The notes under the pieces: generated by a model
Told to the model about the DNA's origin: nothing
Seen by the model: only the letters and a program-made list of their open reading frames with translations
The model's database searches: none
Translations under genes and position numbers: made by a program
DNA from: Motiliproteus sp047633175
GTDB taxonomy: Bacteria; Pseudomonadota; Gammaproteobacteria; Pseudomonadales; Balneatricaceae
Assembly: GCA_047633175.1 (NCBI GenBank)
Contig: JBLIEQ010000005.1
Coordinates: forward strand, 103,253-167,252
DNA: 64,000 nucleotides
Reading direction: 5' to 3'
In this document: positions 15,615 to 24,613 of the stretch, piece after piece
Position numbering within the stretch: the stretch's first letter is position 1
Layout of the letters: each line of letters opens with the position of its first letter

Positions 15615-16517
15615 TCACTCATAATCCACAGTAAGCGAGTATTGAGGGTCATCATGGCGCGCCCAGTAACCCTGTTGTAATTCCCGAGTCACCGGTCCAG
15701 CTGCGCCTTGACCGATCGCTTGCCCATCTATACTCGAAACGGCCATGATGCCCCCTGCGGTGCTGGTAACAAAGATCTCATCAGCACGTCTGGCGTTATC
15801 AGCAGCCAGTTCGCCCTCGACGACTTCATAGCCCTGCTTAAGCGCCAGTTCAATGGCGGTTCGGCGAGTAATGCCTTCGAGCATGCCGCGCGCTGGGGTT
15901 GTCAGAGTGCGGCCATGGACAGCAAAGATATTAAACCCCGGTCCCTCAACCAAGTTACCCTTCGTATCAACAACCGCCGCCGTTTCGGCGCCTCGATCAT
16001 AAGCGTCAAACTGCCCCATCACGAGATCCAGCCAATGGTAGTTCTTGACGGTCGGGTCGATTGACTCTGGCGATATTCGCTGCCGGCTACTCACTACCAT
16101 ATTTAGTCCAGGCTTCTCGGGAGCTGATATCCAGACAAACGGCACCACGAAGGCAAAAAACTGATTGCTGCAGGTACGTGGGTCACGCGATCCTGGCTTC
16201 GGCAAACCGCGTGTACAGATGATCTCTACATAGGCATCACGAATGCCACTGGCTCGTACGCAATCCATCAAAATCGCGCGCAAACCTTCCCGACTATGAG
16301 GGATAGTCATGCGTAGTTTGTCCATCCCCGCAAAAAAACGGTCAAGATGGCTTTCAAGCAAAAAAAACTTACCTTTCCAGACATGTGCAACATCGTACGT
16401 GGCATCTGAGTGCAGGAACCCCCAATCGAGGATGGAAATTTTCGCCTCTGAAATAGGAACCAACCGGCCATAAACAAAAGCGGCGCCTTTTGAAAAATCT
16501 GTCGAATCAACGTTCAT
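15615..16517 (-). CDS. Class IV PLP aminotransferase, (R)-amine transaminase-like
   Basis: A 300-residue fold type IV aminotransferase. The N-terminal pattern GRLVPISEAKISILDWGF and LHSDATYDVAHVW, the PLP lysine in DPTVKNYHWLDLV (Lys158), the phosphate-binding LVEGPGFNIF, and the late TSTAGGIMAVSSIDG with GYWARH closely resemble the (R)-selective amine:pyruvate transaminases rather than ordinary branched-chain or D-alanine enzymes. It probably transfers an amino group between a small amine or D-amino acid and a keto acid. The gene is solitary, convergent with the array and flanked on both sides by dispersed repeats. Sub-family assignment is from memory of motifs. Confidence 0.82.
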   Translation of the reverse strand: MNVDSTDFSKGAAFVYGRLVPISEAKISILDWGFLHSDATYDVAHVWKGKFFLLESHLDRFFAGMDKLRMTIPHSREGLRAILMDCVRASGIRDAYVEIICTRGLPKPGSRDPRTCSNQFFAFVVPFVWISAPEKPGLNMVVSSRQRISPESIDPTVKNYHWLDLVMGQFDAYDRGAETAAVVDTKGNLVEGPGFNIFAVHGRTLTTPARGMLEGITRRTAIELALKQGYEVVEGELAADNARRADEIFVTSTAGGIMAVSSIDGQAIGQGAAGPVTRELQQGYWARHDDPQYSLTVDYE

Positions 16518-16658
16518 CAGTGTGCCCTACATTTATGGGTGTTTTTGCCGGGAAGTGATCCAATTGCCAGGGTGACGTTGTTCGTATAGTAGCCGCTATA
16601 AGGGTTAGGCATCAATCAATTGGAATAGAGGCTAATAGCTAGGAAACCTGTAGGGCGG

Positions 16659-16680
16659 CAGGGTCAGGTCTGTCATCGTA
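16659..16680 (+). repeat. Single copy of the GGTCAGGTCT repeat
   Basis: CAGGGTCAGGTCTGTCATC differs by one base from the cluster copies at 15388-15546. It lies between the aminotransferase and the DUF3179 gene. Confidence 0.75.
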
Positions 16681-16773
16681 TTGACGTTACCGTCCTGAGC
16701 GTCTGTTAATGCGGTTGTAACAAGACAGCCCTGTCGTGTGTCTAGATCCTATGTTCAACGGATAGCGGGATCA

Positions 16774-17742
16774 ATGATGCTAACAATTCTTCAGTTCAAA
16801 ACAGCTTCATGGAGGAGGGCTGGGGTACTCGGTGTTGGGTTGCTGCTCAGCAGCTTAGGTTTCGCCCAGGACTTTAATGGCTTCGATCTTCAGGGCGCAC
16901 TGATCCCTCCTGAAAAAATTCTCCAGGGTGGGCCGCCACGCGATGGAATCCCTTCCATCGATCAACCAAAATTTATTGGTGCTGATGAGGATCGCTTGCT
17001 CGAACCTAGCAGTCTTGTGGTTGGGGTCGCGCTACAAGGTGAGAGCCGGGCCTATCCTGTCGCCATTCTTAATTGGCATGAAATAGTTAATGACCGGATC
17101 GGTTCTCAGCCACTGGTGATCTCTTACTGCCCACTGTGTGGTACTGCGCTGGTGTTTAACGCCGAGGTACAGGCCCAGACGTTGCAGTTCGGTGTTTCCG
17201 GGCTGCTCTATAACAGTGATCTGTTGCTCTATGATCGACAGCAGCAATCGCTGTGGTCGCAGATCACTGGCGAGGCGATTAGCGGGCCGTTTATGGGTCA
17301 GCGTCTGAAACGGTTGCCTGCTACGCTAACGACCTGGCAGCGCTGGTAATCTGAGTATTCTGAGACGCTCGTACTCTCTACCGATACGGGTTATTCCCGT
17401 GACTATAACCGCAGTCCCTATGGTGACTATGAAAACAATGAACGGTTGTATTTTCCGGTAGAATTTTTGAGTCGTCTTTACCACCCCAAGGAGCGGGTGT
17501 TAGGAGTAGAGGTCGATGGCGTGTTTAAAGCCTATCCGTTTGCGGAGCTGAGTAAACGCGAGGGGCCGCAAACCCTGTTAGATACCCTGGCTGGAAAGCG
17601 GCTGCGGATTGAGTATGATCTTCCCAGCCGCTCGGGCAGGGTGTTCGGCGAGAGCGGTGCTGAGATACCGGTAATTAATAGTTTTTGGTTTGCCTGGTAT
17701 GGTTTTCATCCACAAACAGAGGTTTTTTCTTTTAAGCCTTAA
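16774..17742 (+). pseudogene. DUF3179 secreted protein interrupted by an in-frame TAA
   Basis: ATG 16774 opens a protein with a signal peptide (hydrophobic VLGVGLLLSSLGFAQ) and the DUF3179 hallmarks: GESRAYPVAILNWHEIVND, VISYCPLCGTALVF and SLWSQITGEAISGP. At 17347-17349 a TAA interrupts the same frame after TTWQRW. Immediately after it the protein continues as SEYSETLVLSTDTGYSRDY and runs to 17742 in the same frame. No bases are lost, so a single nonsense substitution explains it, probably from a Lys-type codon. Family function is unknown. The gene is likely dead, or this is a base-call error. Confidence 0.82.
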
Positions 17743-17879
17743 GTTATTATAAATAATATACGATATGTAAGCGTCCCCTGAACCAGGCTCAAGGTGTAAG
17801 TTAATGCACCCTGAAGCCTTATTCAGACCAATACCAACTGGTCACGTTATAACGATATTCACCTGTATATTCACCTGTA

Positions 17880-18205
17880 TGTTCAACCAAAGGGGTCAAC
17901 CAAAGGGGTCAGAGACGTTGTTCTGTATTCAAAGACATGTATGGTAGCGCCCTTAATGTTGAGTTCAACGACTCTGACCCCATTGGTTGGGCACGCTTCT
18001 GGTTTTAATCAATCAGTGGGAAGCGGTCGTTGGTTCGGGTTCAATGGACTGGGTAAAAGTGGCGCTGACGTATTGAAGCGGGCAACAGGGTCAGCGGGCA
18101 ACAGGGTCAGCGGGCAACAGGGCCTAGTCTATCATTGTAGTATTGTCCTTCTAGCATTCGAATAATATGGCTTGTGCTACATGGCTAAACCTGACCCAGT
18201 TGTCC
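17880..18205. repeat. Dispersed-repeat cluster downstream of DUF3179
   Basis: CCAAAGGGGTCAGAGACGTTG-type sequence (about 17899-17920) faces its inverted partner CAACGACTCTGACCCC (about 17967-17982), forming an element of about 100 bases. Further on GGGCAACAGGGTCAGC is repeated in tandem near 18080-18120, and 18125-18162 repeats the TATCAT-GTAG-ATTGTCCTTCTAGC segment also found at 15437-15472. An inverted CCTGACCC occurs near 18190. No gene is seen between 17743 and 18362. Confidence 0.72.
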
Positions 18206-18362
18206 CGTGGCCAGAGCCTATCTTTCAGGTGCTTATACCAAGCTGGCTATAGGAAAACATTTCGGCCTACACTATATGACGGTTTTCGAGGGAAAATAAC
18301 ATGAAAAATGTTTCGATGTGAGACCTGACCCCGTAATGCGTTTAAATATAGGAGTGTTGAAA

Positions 18363-18656
18363 ATGAAAAAATTATTAGTAATGACTACTGTAGCTGCACT
18401 TACTTTGTCTGTAAGCATTTCAGCACAAGAAGGCAAGGCTGTCTATGATAAGGCGTGTAGCGTATGCCACAGCATGGGGGTCGCCGGGGCTCCAAAAACA
18501 CATGATGCTGAGGCTTGGAAACCCCGTCTCGCACTGGGTATAGATACTTTAGTATCTACAGTCAAGACTGGTAAAAATGCAATGCCCCCAGGCGGTATGT
18601 GTACAGATTGTACTGATGAAGATTACAAGAATGCTATTAACTTCATGTCTAAATAG
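18363..18656 (+). CDS. Cytochrome c5-type periplasmic cytochrome
   Basis: A 97-residue class I cytochrome c. I chose ATG 18363, which follows GGAGTG and begins a clean signal peptide (MKKLLVMTTVAALTLSVSISA). The haem-binding motif CSVCH is near residue 34, the axial Met is in NAMPPGGM, and the extra pair CTDC matches the disulfide of the cytochrome c5 family. It should shuttle electrons in the periplasm to a terminal oxidase or similar partner. A longer frame upstream overlaps repeat DNA and lacks a ribosome binding site. Confidence 0.88.
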   Translation: MKKLLVMTTVAALTLSVSISAQEGKAVYDKACSVCHSMGVAGAPKTHDAEAWKPRLALGIDTLVSTVKTGKNAMPPGGMCTDCTDEDYKNAINFMSK

Positions 18657-18689
18657 TTGAGTTGATTTCATCATCATTTTGATAAAAAT

Positions 18690-18730
18690 ATAAAAGGGGT
18701 CAGAGTTAAATTAACTCTGACCCCTTTTAT
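18690..18730. terminator. Long perfect palindrome, likely bidirectional terminator or REP element
   Basis: Arms of 18 bases (ATAAAAGGGGTCAGAGTT and its complement) flank the loop AAATT. It lies between the convergent cytochrome and ilvD genes, with A and T runs on both sides, so it could terminate both. The GGGGTCAGAG sequence is shared with the repeat at 17900, which suggests a mobile-repeat origin. Confidence 0.7.
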
Positions 18731-18779
18731 CGTTCACAGAGGGGAAGGTCGACTTCCCTTGTGGCTTATAGCTTATAGC

Positions 18780-20456
18780 TTATATTTTATCGGTCACCGC
18801 ACCCGTTGATGCCGAGCTCACCGTGAGTGCGTATTTGGCCAGTACGCCGCGGGTATATCTTGGCGCGGGTTGGGTCCATGCTGCCAGGCGTTGCTTGATT
18901 TCAGCGGCGCTAAGGTCGACATCAACACATTTGTTACCGGCATCGATGGTGATGGTGTCACCGTCACGGACGATGGCGAGCGGTCCGCCCTCATAGGCTT
19001 CTGGCGTGATATGGCCCACGACAAAGCCATGACTGCCACCCGAAAACCGACCATCGGTAATCAGTGCCACATCGTCGCCGAGTCCCTTACCCATAATGGC
19101 AGAGGTGGGGCTGAGCATCTCGCGCATGCCCGGACCACCCTTGGGGCCTTCGTAACGTATTACCAGCACATCCCGTGCGACCACCGTACCGTCTAAGATC
19201 GCGGTTAAGGCGAGTTCCTCAGAATGAAAGACCCGCGCGGTTCCGGTAAAGCTCAGGCCCTCTTTACCGGTGATCTTGGCGACGGCGCCTTCTGGTGCCA
19301 GGTTGCCTTTAAGGATCACCAGATGGCTATCGGGTTTGATGGGATTATCCAGCGACCTGATGATCTCCTGCCCTTCTGGATAGGGCGCAACCGTTGCCAG
19401 ATTTTCCGCCAGGGTCTTGCCGGTCACGGTCAGACAGTCTCCGTGCAACAGGCCTGCATCTAACAGGGTTTTCATCAGGGGCTGAACGCCGCCTATCTCG
19501 ATCAGCTCTGACATCAAAAAGCGTCCACTGGGACGCAGGTCGGCCAGTACCGGCGTGGTATTGCCTAATCTGACAAAATCATCCAGCGATAACTCGACAT
19601 CGATGGTGTGGGCCATTGCCAGCAGATGTAAGACCGCATTGGTCGAGCCACCCAGGGTAATGATGATGACGATGGCGTTCTCGAAGGCCTTCTTGGTCAT
19701 AATGTCAGACGGCTTGATGTCCTTCTCGATCAGCTCTAAAACCGCTGCGCCGGCCTGATGGCAGTCGCTCAGTTTGCTGGCAGAGACCGCATTTTGCGCC
19801 GAACTGTTGGGCAGGCTCATGCCCAGGGCTTCGATGGCACAGGCCATCGTATTGGCGGTATACATGCCACCGCAGGAGCCGGGTCCCGGGATCGCGGTCT
19901 TTTCAATATGTTCGAGTTGAGTTAGGGGGATATCGCCCTTGGCGTGACTGCCGACCGCTTCAAACACGGAAACGATATCGGTATGGTTTTCGCCCGGAAG
20001 AATGGTGCCGCCGTAAACGAAGAGTGAGGGACGGTTTAAGCGGGCCAGGCCCATGATGCAGCCAGGCATGTTCTTGTCACAGCCACCGATGGCCACGATG
20101 CCATCATGTCCCATACAGCCGGAAACGGATTCTATAGAATCGGCAATCACTTCGCGCGATACCAAGGAATATTTCATCCCTTCGGTACCCATCGAGATAC
20201 CGTCAGAGATGGTAATGGTGTTGTAGATAACACCCTTGCCACCGGACTGATCGACACCCTGGACAACTTCATCCGCGAGGGTGTTGATATGCATATTGCA
20301 GGGCGTGACCATGCTCCAGGTAGAGGCGATGCCAATCTGAGGCTTTTTAAAGTCTGCATCGCCAAAACCCACGGCTCTGAGCATGGCTCTGCTGGGTGCT
20401 TTCTCAGGACCATCTACTATTTTTTGTGAATATTGACGAACGTGTTCTTTAGTCAT
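18780..20456 (-). CDS. ilvD: Dihydroxy-acid dehydratase
   Basis: A protein of 558 residues when started at ATG 20456 (MTKEHVRQYSQ), the usual family start; the frame extends upstream but that part is not conserved-looking. It dehydrates 2,3-dihydroxy acids to the keto acids for valine, isoleucine and pantothenate. Iron-sulfur cluster and active-site cysteines appear in VTPCNMHI, GGCDKNMPGC and GPGSCGGMYTANTM, and the C-terminal LITDGRFSGGSHGFVVGH is typical. It stands alone, without other ilv genes. Confidence 0.95.
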   Translation of the reverse strand: MTKEHVRQYSQKIVDGPEKAPSRAMLRAVGFGDADFKKPQIGIASTWSMVTPCNMHINTLADEVVQGVDQSGGKGVIYNTITISDGISMGTEGMKYSLVSREVIADSIESVSGCMGHDGIVAIGGCDKNMPGCIMGLARLNRPSLFVYGGTILPGENHTDIVSVFEAVGSHAKGDIPLTQLEHIEKTAIPGPGSCGGMYTANTMACAIEALGMSLPNSSAQNAVSASKLSDCHQAGAAVLELIEKDIKPSDIMTKKAFENAIVIIITLGGSTNAVLHLLAMAHTIDVELSLDDFVRLGNTTPVLADLRPSGRFLMSELIEIGGVQPLMKTLLDAGLLHGDCLTVTGKTLAENLATVAPYPEGQEIIRSLDNPIKPDSHLVILKGNLAPEGAVAKITGKEGLSFTGTARVFHSEELALTAILDGTVVARDVLVIRYEGPKGGPGMREMLSPTSAIMGKGLGDDVALITDGRFSGGSHGFVVGHITPEAYEGGPLAIVRDGDTITIDAGNKCVDVDLSAAEIKQRLAAWTQPAPRYTRGVLAKYALTVSSASTGAVTDKI

Positions 20457-20757
20457 GGGGATAGGTCCGGTTGGGGAAATTGCCTGTTTATAGGTTTTAT
20501 GGCTGCTTTTGTCTAGGAAAAACTTTGTGATTGTTCGCGCCAGAGCTACCGCTACAGTGCCCCACCCTGGCGTTAGCAGCAAGTGACCGTAAAGGCATTC
20601 CATATATTTGTCATCGTTTTGTAAAGACAGAAGCCCTGCCTTTTTTGTTCACGTATCCTCAGGGGCCAACATTATGAATGAGTGACTCCTGTCTCCGTGT
20701 TGCTGAAAAACACCGCCTAAGTCGTTGAACTTATTTCTTATCTAGGTACGATTTAAC

Positions 20758-22092
20758 ATGACAGCTATTAAATGGACGTTTTGGTTATTCCCTCTGACAC
20801 TGAGCGCCCTGTGGTTGCTTGCGGACAGTTTGATGCCCGATCCCGTTACCTACTTTGCGTTCCGCGCTGTGTTCGTGCAGTACACCGGTGTCTTGGGTAT
20901 GGGGATGATGAGTCTCGCGATGCTGCTGTCGATACGGCCGCGATGGATCGAGCAGCCGTTGCGCGGCCTGGATAAGATGTATCGACTGCACAAATGGCTG
21001 GGCATGGCCGGACTGAGCCTGAGCACCATACATTGGTGGTGGGCACAGGGCAGCAAGTGGATGGTCGGATGGGGTTGGTTGGATAAACCGGTGCGCTCCG
21101 GGCCTTCTGAGCAAACGCTGTCCCAACTCGAACAGTTGTTACGGGGACAAAGAGGGCTGGCCGAATCGCTTGGCGAGTGGGCGTTCTATGTGGTTGTCAT
21201 CTTAATCATCCTGGCACTGACCAGGGCATTCTCTTACAGCTGGTTTAAAAAAACGCACAAATTGATCGTGGTGGCTTATCTGGTGTTGGTGTGCCACAGC
21301 CTGGTGCTGACTGAGTTTGACTATTGGAGCCAACCGGTCGGCTGGGTCCTGGCGGCGTTACTTATCGGCGGGGTCATCTCGGCGTCCAGCATCCTGACAG
21401 GTAGGCGCGGCCGGAAACGCCAGGTACAGGGGGTGATTAAAGTGCTGACGTCCTACCCCGGAGTCCGGGCTATAGAGGGCACTGTCCTGTTAAACGACGG
21501 CTGGGAAGGGCACAAACCCGGTCAGTTTGCCTTTGTGACCTCAAACAGCAGCGAAGGGCCACATCCCTACACGATTGCCTCAGCATGGAGCCAAACAGAG
21601 CGCAGTCTTACTTTTATTATCAAAGAACTGGGGGATTGGACCGGCCAGCTGGGCGATCGACTTAAAGAGGGTATGGCTGTCACTGTAGAAGGCCCTTACG
21701 GCTGTTTCGACTTCATCGATCCGCAACCACGCCAAATCTGGGTAGGCGCCGGTATTGGTATTACGCCTTTTATCGCCAAGATGAAACATCTGGCACAGCA
21801 GCCAGGAGCGCAGGAGATCGATCTGTTTCATGTCACCGCCGAAATCGATCAGACCGCCATCACCAAACTCAGGGCCGATGCCAGGACGGCAAATGTCCAG
21901 TTGCACCTGAGGGTCACGCCTCAAGATGGCCGTCTTACCCCTGAGCATATTCGTGCAGCGGTACCGGAATGGAGCGAAGCCAGCCTGTGGTTTTGTGGAC
22001 CTTCCGCCTTTGGCGATGCCCTGCGAAGGGACTTCTTAAACCGCGGCTTAGCGGTTGCGAACTATCATCAGGAGCTGTTTGAAATGCGCTAG
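20758..22092 (+). CDS. Ferric reductase-like transmembrane flavoprotein
   Basis: A 444-residue protein. About six membrane segments fill the first 210 residues. Haem-ligand type histidines occur in RLHKWLGMAGLSLSTIHWW and in KKTHKLIVVAYLVLVCHSL, each pair about 13-14 residues apart. An FAD-binding barrel follows (GQFAFVT and HPYTIAS), then an NAD(P)-binding domain (VGAGIGITPFIAKM) and WFCGPSAFG at the end. It should pass electrons from NAD(P)H across the inner membrane. Substrate (ferric iron, oxygen or another acceptor) cannot be told from sequence. Confidence 0.88.
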   Translation: MTAIKWTFWLFPLTLSALWLLADSLMPDPVTYFAFRAVFVQYTGVLGMGMMSLAMLLSIRPRWIEQPLRGLDKMYRLHKWLGMAGLSLSTIHWWWAQGSKWMVGWGWLDKPVRSGPSEQTLSQLEQLLRGQRGLAESLGEWAFYVVVILIILALTRAFSYSWFKKTHKLIVVAYLVLVCHSLVLTEFDYWSQPVGWVLAALLIGGVISASSILTGRRGRKRQVQGVIKVLTSYPGVRAIEGTVLLNDGWEGHKPGQFAFVTSNSSEGPHPYTIASAWSQTERSLTFIIKELGDWTGQLGDRLKEGMAVTVEGPYGCFDFIDPQPRQIWVGAGIGITPFIAKMKHLAQQPGAQEIDLFHVTAEIDQTAITKLRADARTANVQLHLRVTPQDGRLTPEHIRAAVPEWSEASLWFCGPSAFGDALRRDFLNRGLAVANYHQELFEMR

Positions 22093-22224
22093 GAGGCTAT
22101 CGGACTTAACACTGATCGACTCGGCAACTGCGCCTGTATTTAAGACACTCATACCTGTGGATTGGAATTTATTCCAACAATGTAGGCAAGGAGCCCGCTG
22201 TGGATCGGACTGAGAACGACACCA

Positions 22225-22902
22225 TTAATCGTAATGGCTTGGATCCCTGGTGTCTGGCTGTGGTTCGATCTTCCATTGGTCACCGATAATGGGGTCTTTC
22301 TCATCATCGGCCTGCTGCTCCCAGGCGTAGGTCTTATCGGGTAGTTTCGGGTCCCAGTGACGAAAGACCAGGGCGCAGAGTAAGCCACCGACGGCGCCAA
22401 ACAGATGGTATTCGTAGGAAATTCCCGGCTCGCGGGGGAGTATGGTCAGCAACATCCCGCCATACATAAAAAAGGCCACCATCAGCAAGACGATAGAGCG
22501 CTTATCGCGCCGGAGGAGGCCGCCGGTCAGCAGATAAAAAAACATGCCGTGGGTTAAGCCGCTCGCGCCGAAGTGGTAACTCTCGCGACCAAACAACCAC
22601 ACCCCCAGGCCCGATACCAGCCAGATGATGGCCAGAGTCCACCAGCGCGACTTGGGATAGCCGTAGATAAGGAGGCTGCCCAATAAGATTACGGGAGGGG
22701 TGTTACCGATCACATGAGGCCAGGAGCCGTGGATAAGCGGCCCCGTGGCTACACCGATAAGCCCACTGAATGCCCGAGGGTAAACGCCCAGCTGGTGCAG
22801 GTCCCAACCGAAAAGGGTCTCGCTCAGTTTGATCCACCAGAGCAGGAAGACAAAAAGGGAGGCCGCCAAGATACTAAATCGAAGCGCGGGGTCTTTGTTC
22901 AT
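22225..22902 (-). CDS. Rhomboid-family intramembrane serine protease
   Basis: A 225-residue membrane protein with about six segments. The catalytic serine is in FGASGLTHG (GxSG type) and the catalytic histidine in YEYHLFGAVGG; the HGSWPHVIGN motif in an early segment is the usual rhomboid oxyanion region. A hydrophilic acidic tail of about 40 residues follows. It cleaves membrane-embedded substrates; none can be inferred here. It is convergent with the flavoprotein gene. Confidence 0.88.
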   Translation of the reverse strand: MNKDPALRFSILAASLFVFLLWWIKLSETLFGWDLHQLGVYPRAFSGLIGVATGPLIHGSWPHVIGNTPPVILLGSLLIYGYPKSRWWTLAIIWLVSGLGVWLFGRESYHFGASGLTHGMFFYLLTGGLLRRDKRSIVLLMVAFFMYGGMLLTILPREPGISYEYHLFGAVGGLLCALVFRHWDPKLPDKTYAWEQQADDEKDPIIGDQWKIEPQPDTRDPSHYD

Positions 22903-23002
22903 AACGCTTATATCTGGGGGTTAAAAAGAGTTTTTAAAGAGGGCCTGCCTGAGCGCCGCCGGTTGGTCAACGTCTCCTAGGAGACCTCTTTCGATGGGCG
23001 CT

Positions 23003-24415
23003 TTACCGATCTTCCAGCAAACGTCCCAGCAGCGATAGTGCCGCCCGTCGTTTATCCGTCCAAGGGAACGCGAAGCTAATCCGTAAGGCATTGCGATAGC
23101 GCTCCTGCGCGGTAAAGAGCCGACCAGGAGTCAGGATAAGGCCCTGCTCGAGGGCCTGGCCATAGAGCTCCAGAGTATCGACGCACTCTGGCAGCTCTAC
23201 CCAGAGGGCGAGCCCACCCTGGGGGCGGCTGCAGGACTGCATGCCGGGGAGTAATTGGCCCAGCATCTCAAGCAGCTGCAGATACTGTTGCTGCAGTGTT
23301 TGGCGCCGGACTCGAAGGTGACGATCAAAGCTGCCCTCCTGCAGGAAATCCACCAGCCCCTGCTGCTGGGCGCGGCAGCTGGCAAGGCTGGTGACCAGTT
23401 TGAGTTGCTTGATTCGCTCGTGGTATCTGCCGGGCACGATCCAGCCGATACGCAGATCCCGGGAAAGGCTCTTGGAGACCGAAGAGCAGAGCAGCACCAG
23501 GCCCTGGTCGTCATAGCTATGCAGGGTGCGCGGACGCTGTTCGTTGAAGGACAGCTCGCCATAGATATCATCCTCGATGATGGGGATGTTACGGAGCTGG
23601 ACGAGCAGCAGAATCCGTTTTTTATTGGCTTCAGGCATGCTCGCGCCGGTAGGGGTGCTGTAACAGGGCGACACGACCAGTGCCTTGATGTCCCAGTGTT
23701 GCAATGCGAGTTCTAAGGCATCCGGGCTAAGTCCGGATTCGGTTGAGCTGGGCAGCTCCAGCGCCTTTAACCCCAGAGCTTCGAACAGCTGGAACACCCC
23801 GTAAAATCCAGGCGACTCGACGGCCACGACATCGCCGCGCTGGGTCGTGGCCATCAGGGCCAGCAGCAGTGCATGCTGGCAGCCGGAGGTGACGATAAGC
23901 TGCTCGGGCTCCAAATGACTACCTCCTGAGTGCAGCCGCTGTGCGAGCAAGCTGCGCAGGCTGTGCAAGCCTGCCGGCTCATCATAGTTGTTCTGGTTGC
24001 CGGCGGTCTGGCGCCGTTGCGCCCGGGCAAGGCAGCGGCGCAGCGCCTCATTGCCCAGTTCCGTTTCCTGGTCACCGATGAGATCGAAGGCTGCGCCGCG
24101 CTCCATAATATCCATCAGTACCTGACCGCTGGTAACGGGCAGCGGGGTGGACTCCGGCTGGCTGATTAACGGCGCCTGGGTGGCGAGCGGGTCGCTGTGC
24201 TGTACGCCATTAACGAAATAACCCGAGCGTGGCCGGGCGCTGATCAAACCGTCCGCTTCGAGGCGGTCGTATGCGGCGAGCACGGTCGACTTAGACAACC
24301 CTCGCTCCTGACTAAGGCTGCGTATGGATGGCATGCGCGAGCCCAGGGCTCGGCATTCTGAACGAATCTCTTCGCTGAGGTTGCGGAGCAGCTGGCGATA
24401 CAGGAAGTCGGTCAT
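23003..24415 (-). CDS. MocR-type GntR regulator with aminotransferase domain
   Basis: A 470-residue PLP-dependent regulator. Residues 1-75 form a GntR winged helix (MPSIRSLSQERGLSKSTVLA...YDRLEADGLISARPRSGYFV). The rest is a fold type I aminotransferase-like domain with the PLP lysine in SSVSKSLSRDLRIGWIVPG. Such regulators usually sense an amino compound through PLP and control divergent genes. Here the divergent gene is the siroheme reductase operon at 24614, with repeated ACAGATT boxes between them. Confidence 0.9.
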   Translation of the reverse strand: MTDFLYRQLLRNLSEEIRSECRALGSRMPSIRSLSQERGLSKSTVLAAYDRLEADGLISARPRSGYFVNGVQHSDPLATQAPLISQPESTPLPVTSGQVLMDIMERGAAFDLIGDQETELGNEALRRCLARAQRRQTAGNQNNYDEPAGLHSLRSLLAQRLHSGGSHLEPEQLIVTSGCQHALLLALMATTQRGDVVAVESPGFYGVFQLFEALGLKALELPSSTESGLSPDALELALQHWDIKALVVSPCYSTPTGASMPEANKKRILLLVQLRNIPIIEDDIYGELSFNEQRPRTLHSYDDQGLVLLCSSVSKSLSRDLRIGWIVPGRYHERIKQLKLVTSLASCRAQQQGLVDFLQEGSFDRHLRVRRQTLQQQYLQLLEMLGQLLPGMQSCSRPQGGLALWVELPECVDTLELYGQALEQGLILTPGRLFTAQERYRNALRISFAFPWTDKRRAALSLLGRLLEDR

Positions 24416-24452
24416 ATGGGATAAACAGCACAGATGAAGGGCTAGGGAGTAG

Positions 24453-24539
24453 GGGTACAGATTGATAAGAATCTGTGAGTGCAGACCAGCATAGCCCTAT
24501 TCTGGCCCTGATAATATAAATAAATCTGAATCTGTATCC
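24453..24539. promoter_or_regulatory. Candidate MocR operators
   Basis: GGGTACAGATT (24453-24463), its inverted partner AATCTGT (24470-24476) and a further inverted copy AATCTGTATCC (24529-24539) lie in the divergent intergenic region. Repeated boxes in this position are typical for MocR regulators, which often bind direct or inverted pairs. No experimental support. Confidence 0.5.
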
Positions 24540-24613
24540 TTTTCTGCGCCTCCTTTAGGCTAGTTGCATCGCAACGACCCACTGTTCGTTGCCAGCAACA
24601 GGGTGTTTATTGG

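Noticed and set aside
20457..20603. Longer start for ilvD
   Set aside because: The extra 49 residues are not like the family and lie over the probable leader; ATG 20456 gives the usual N-terminus.
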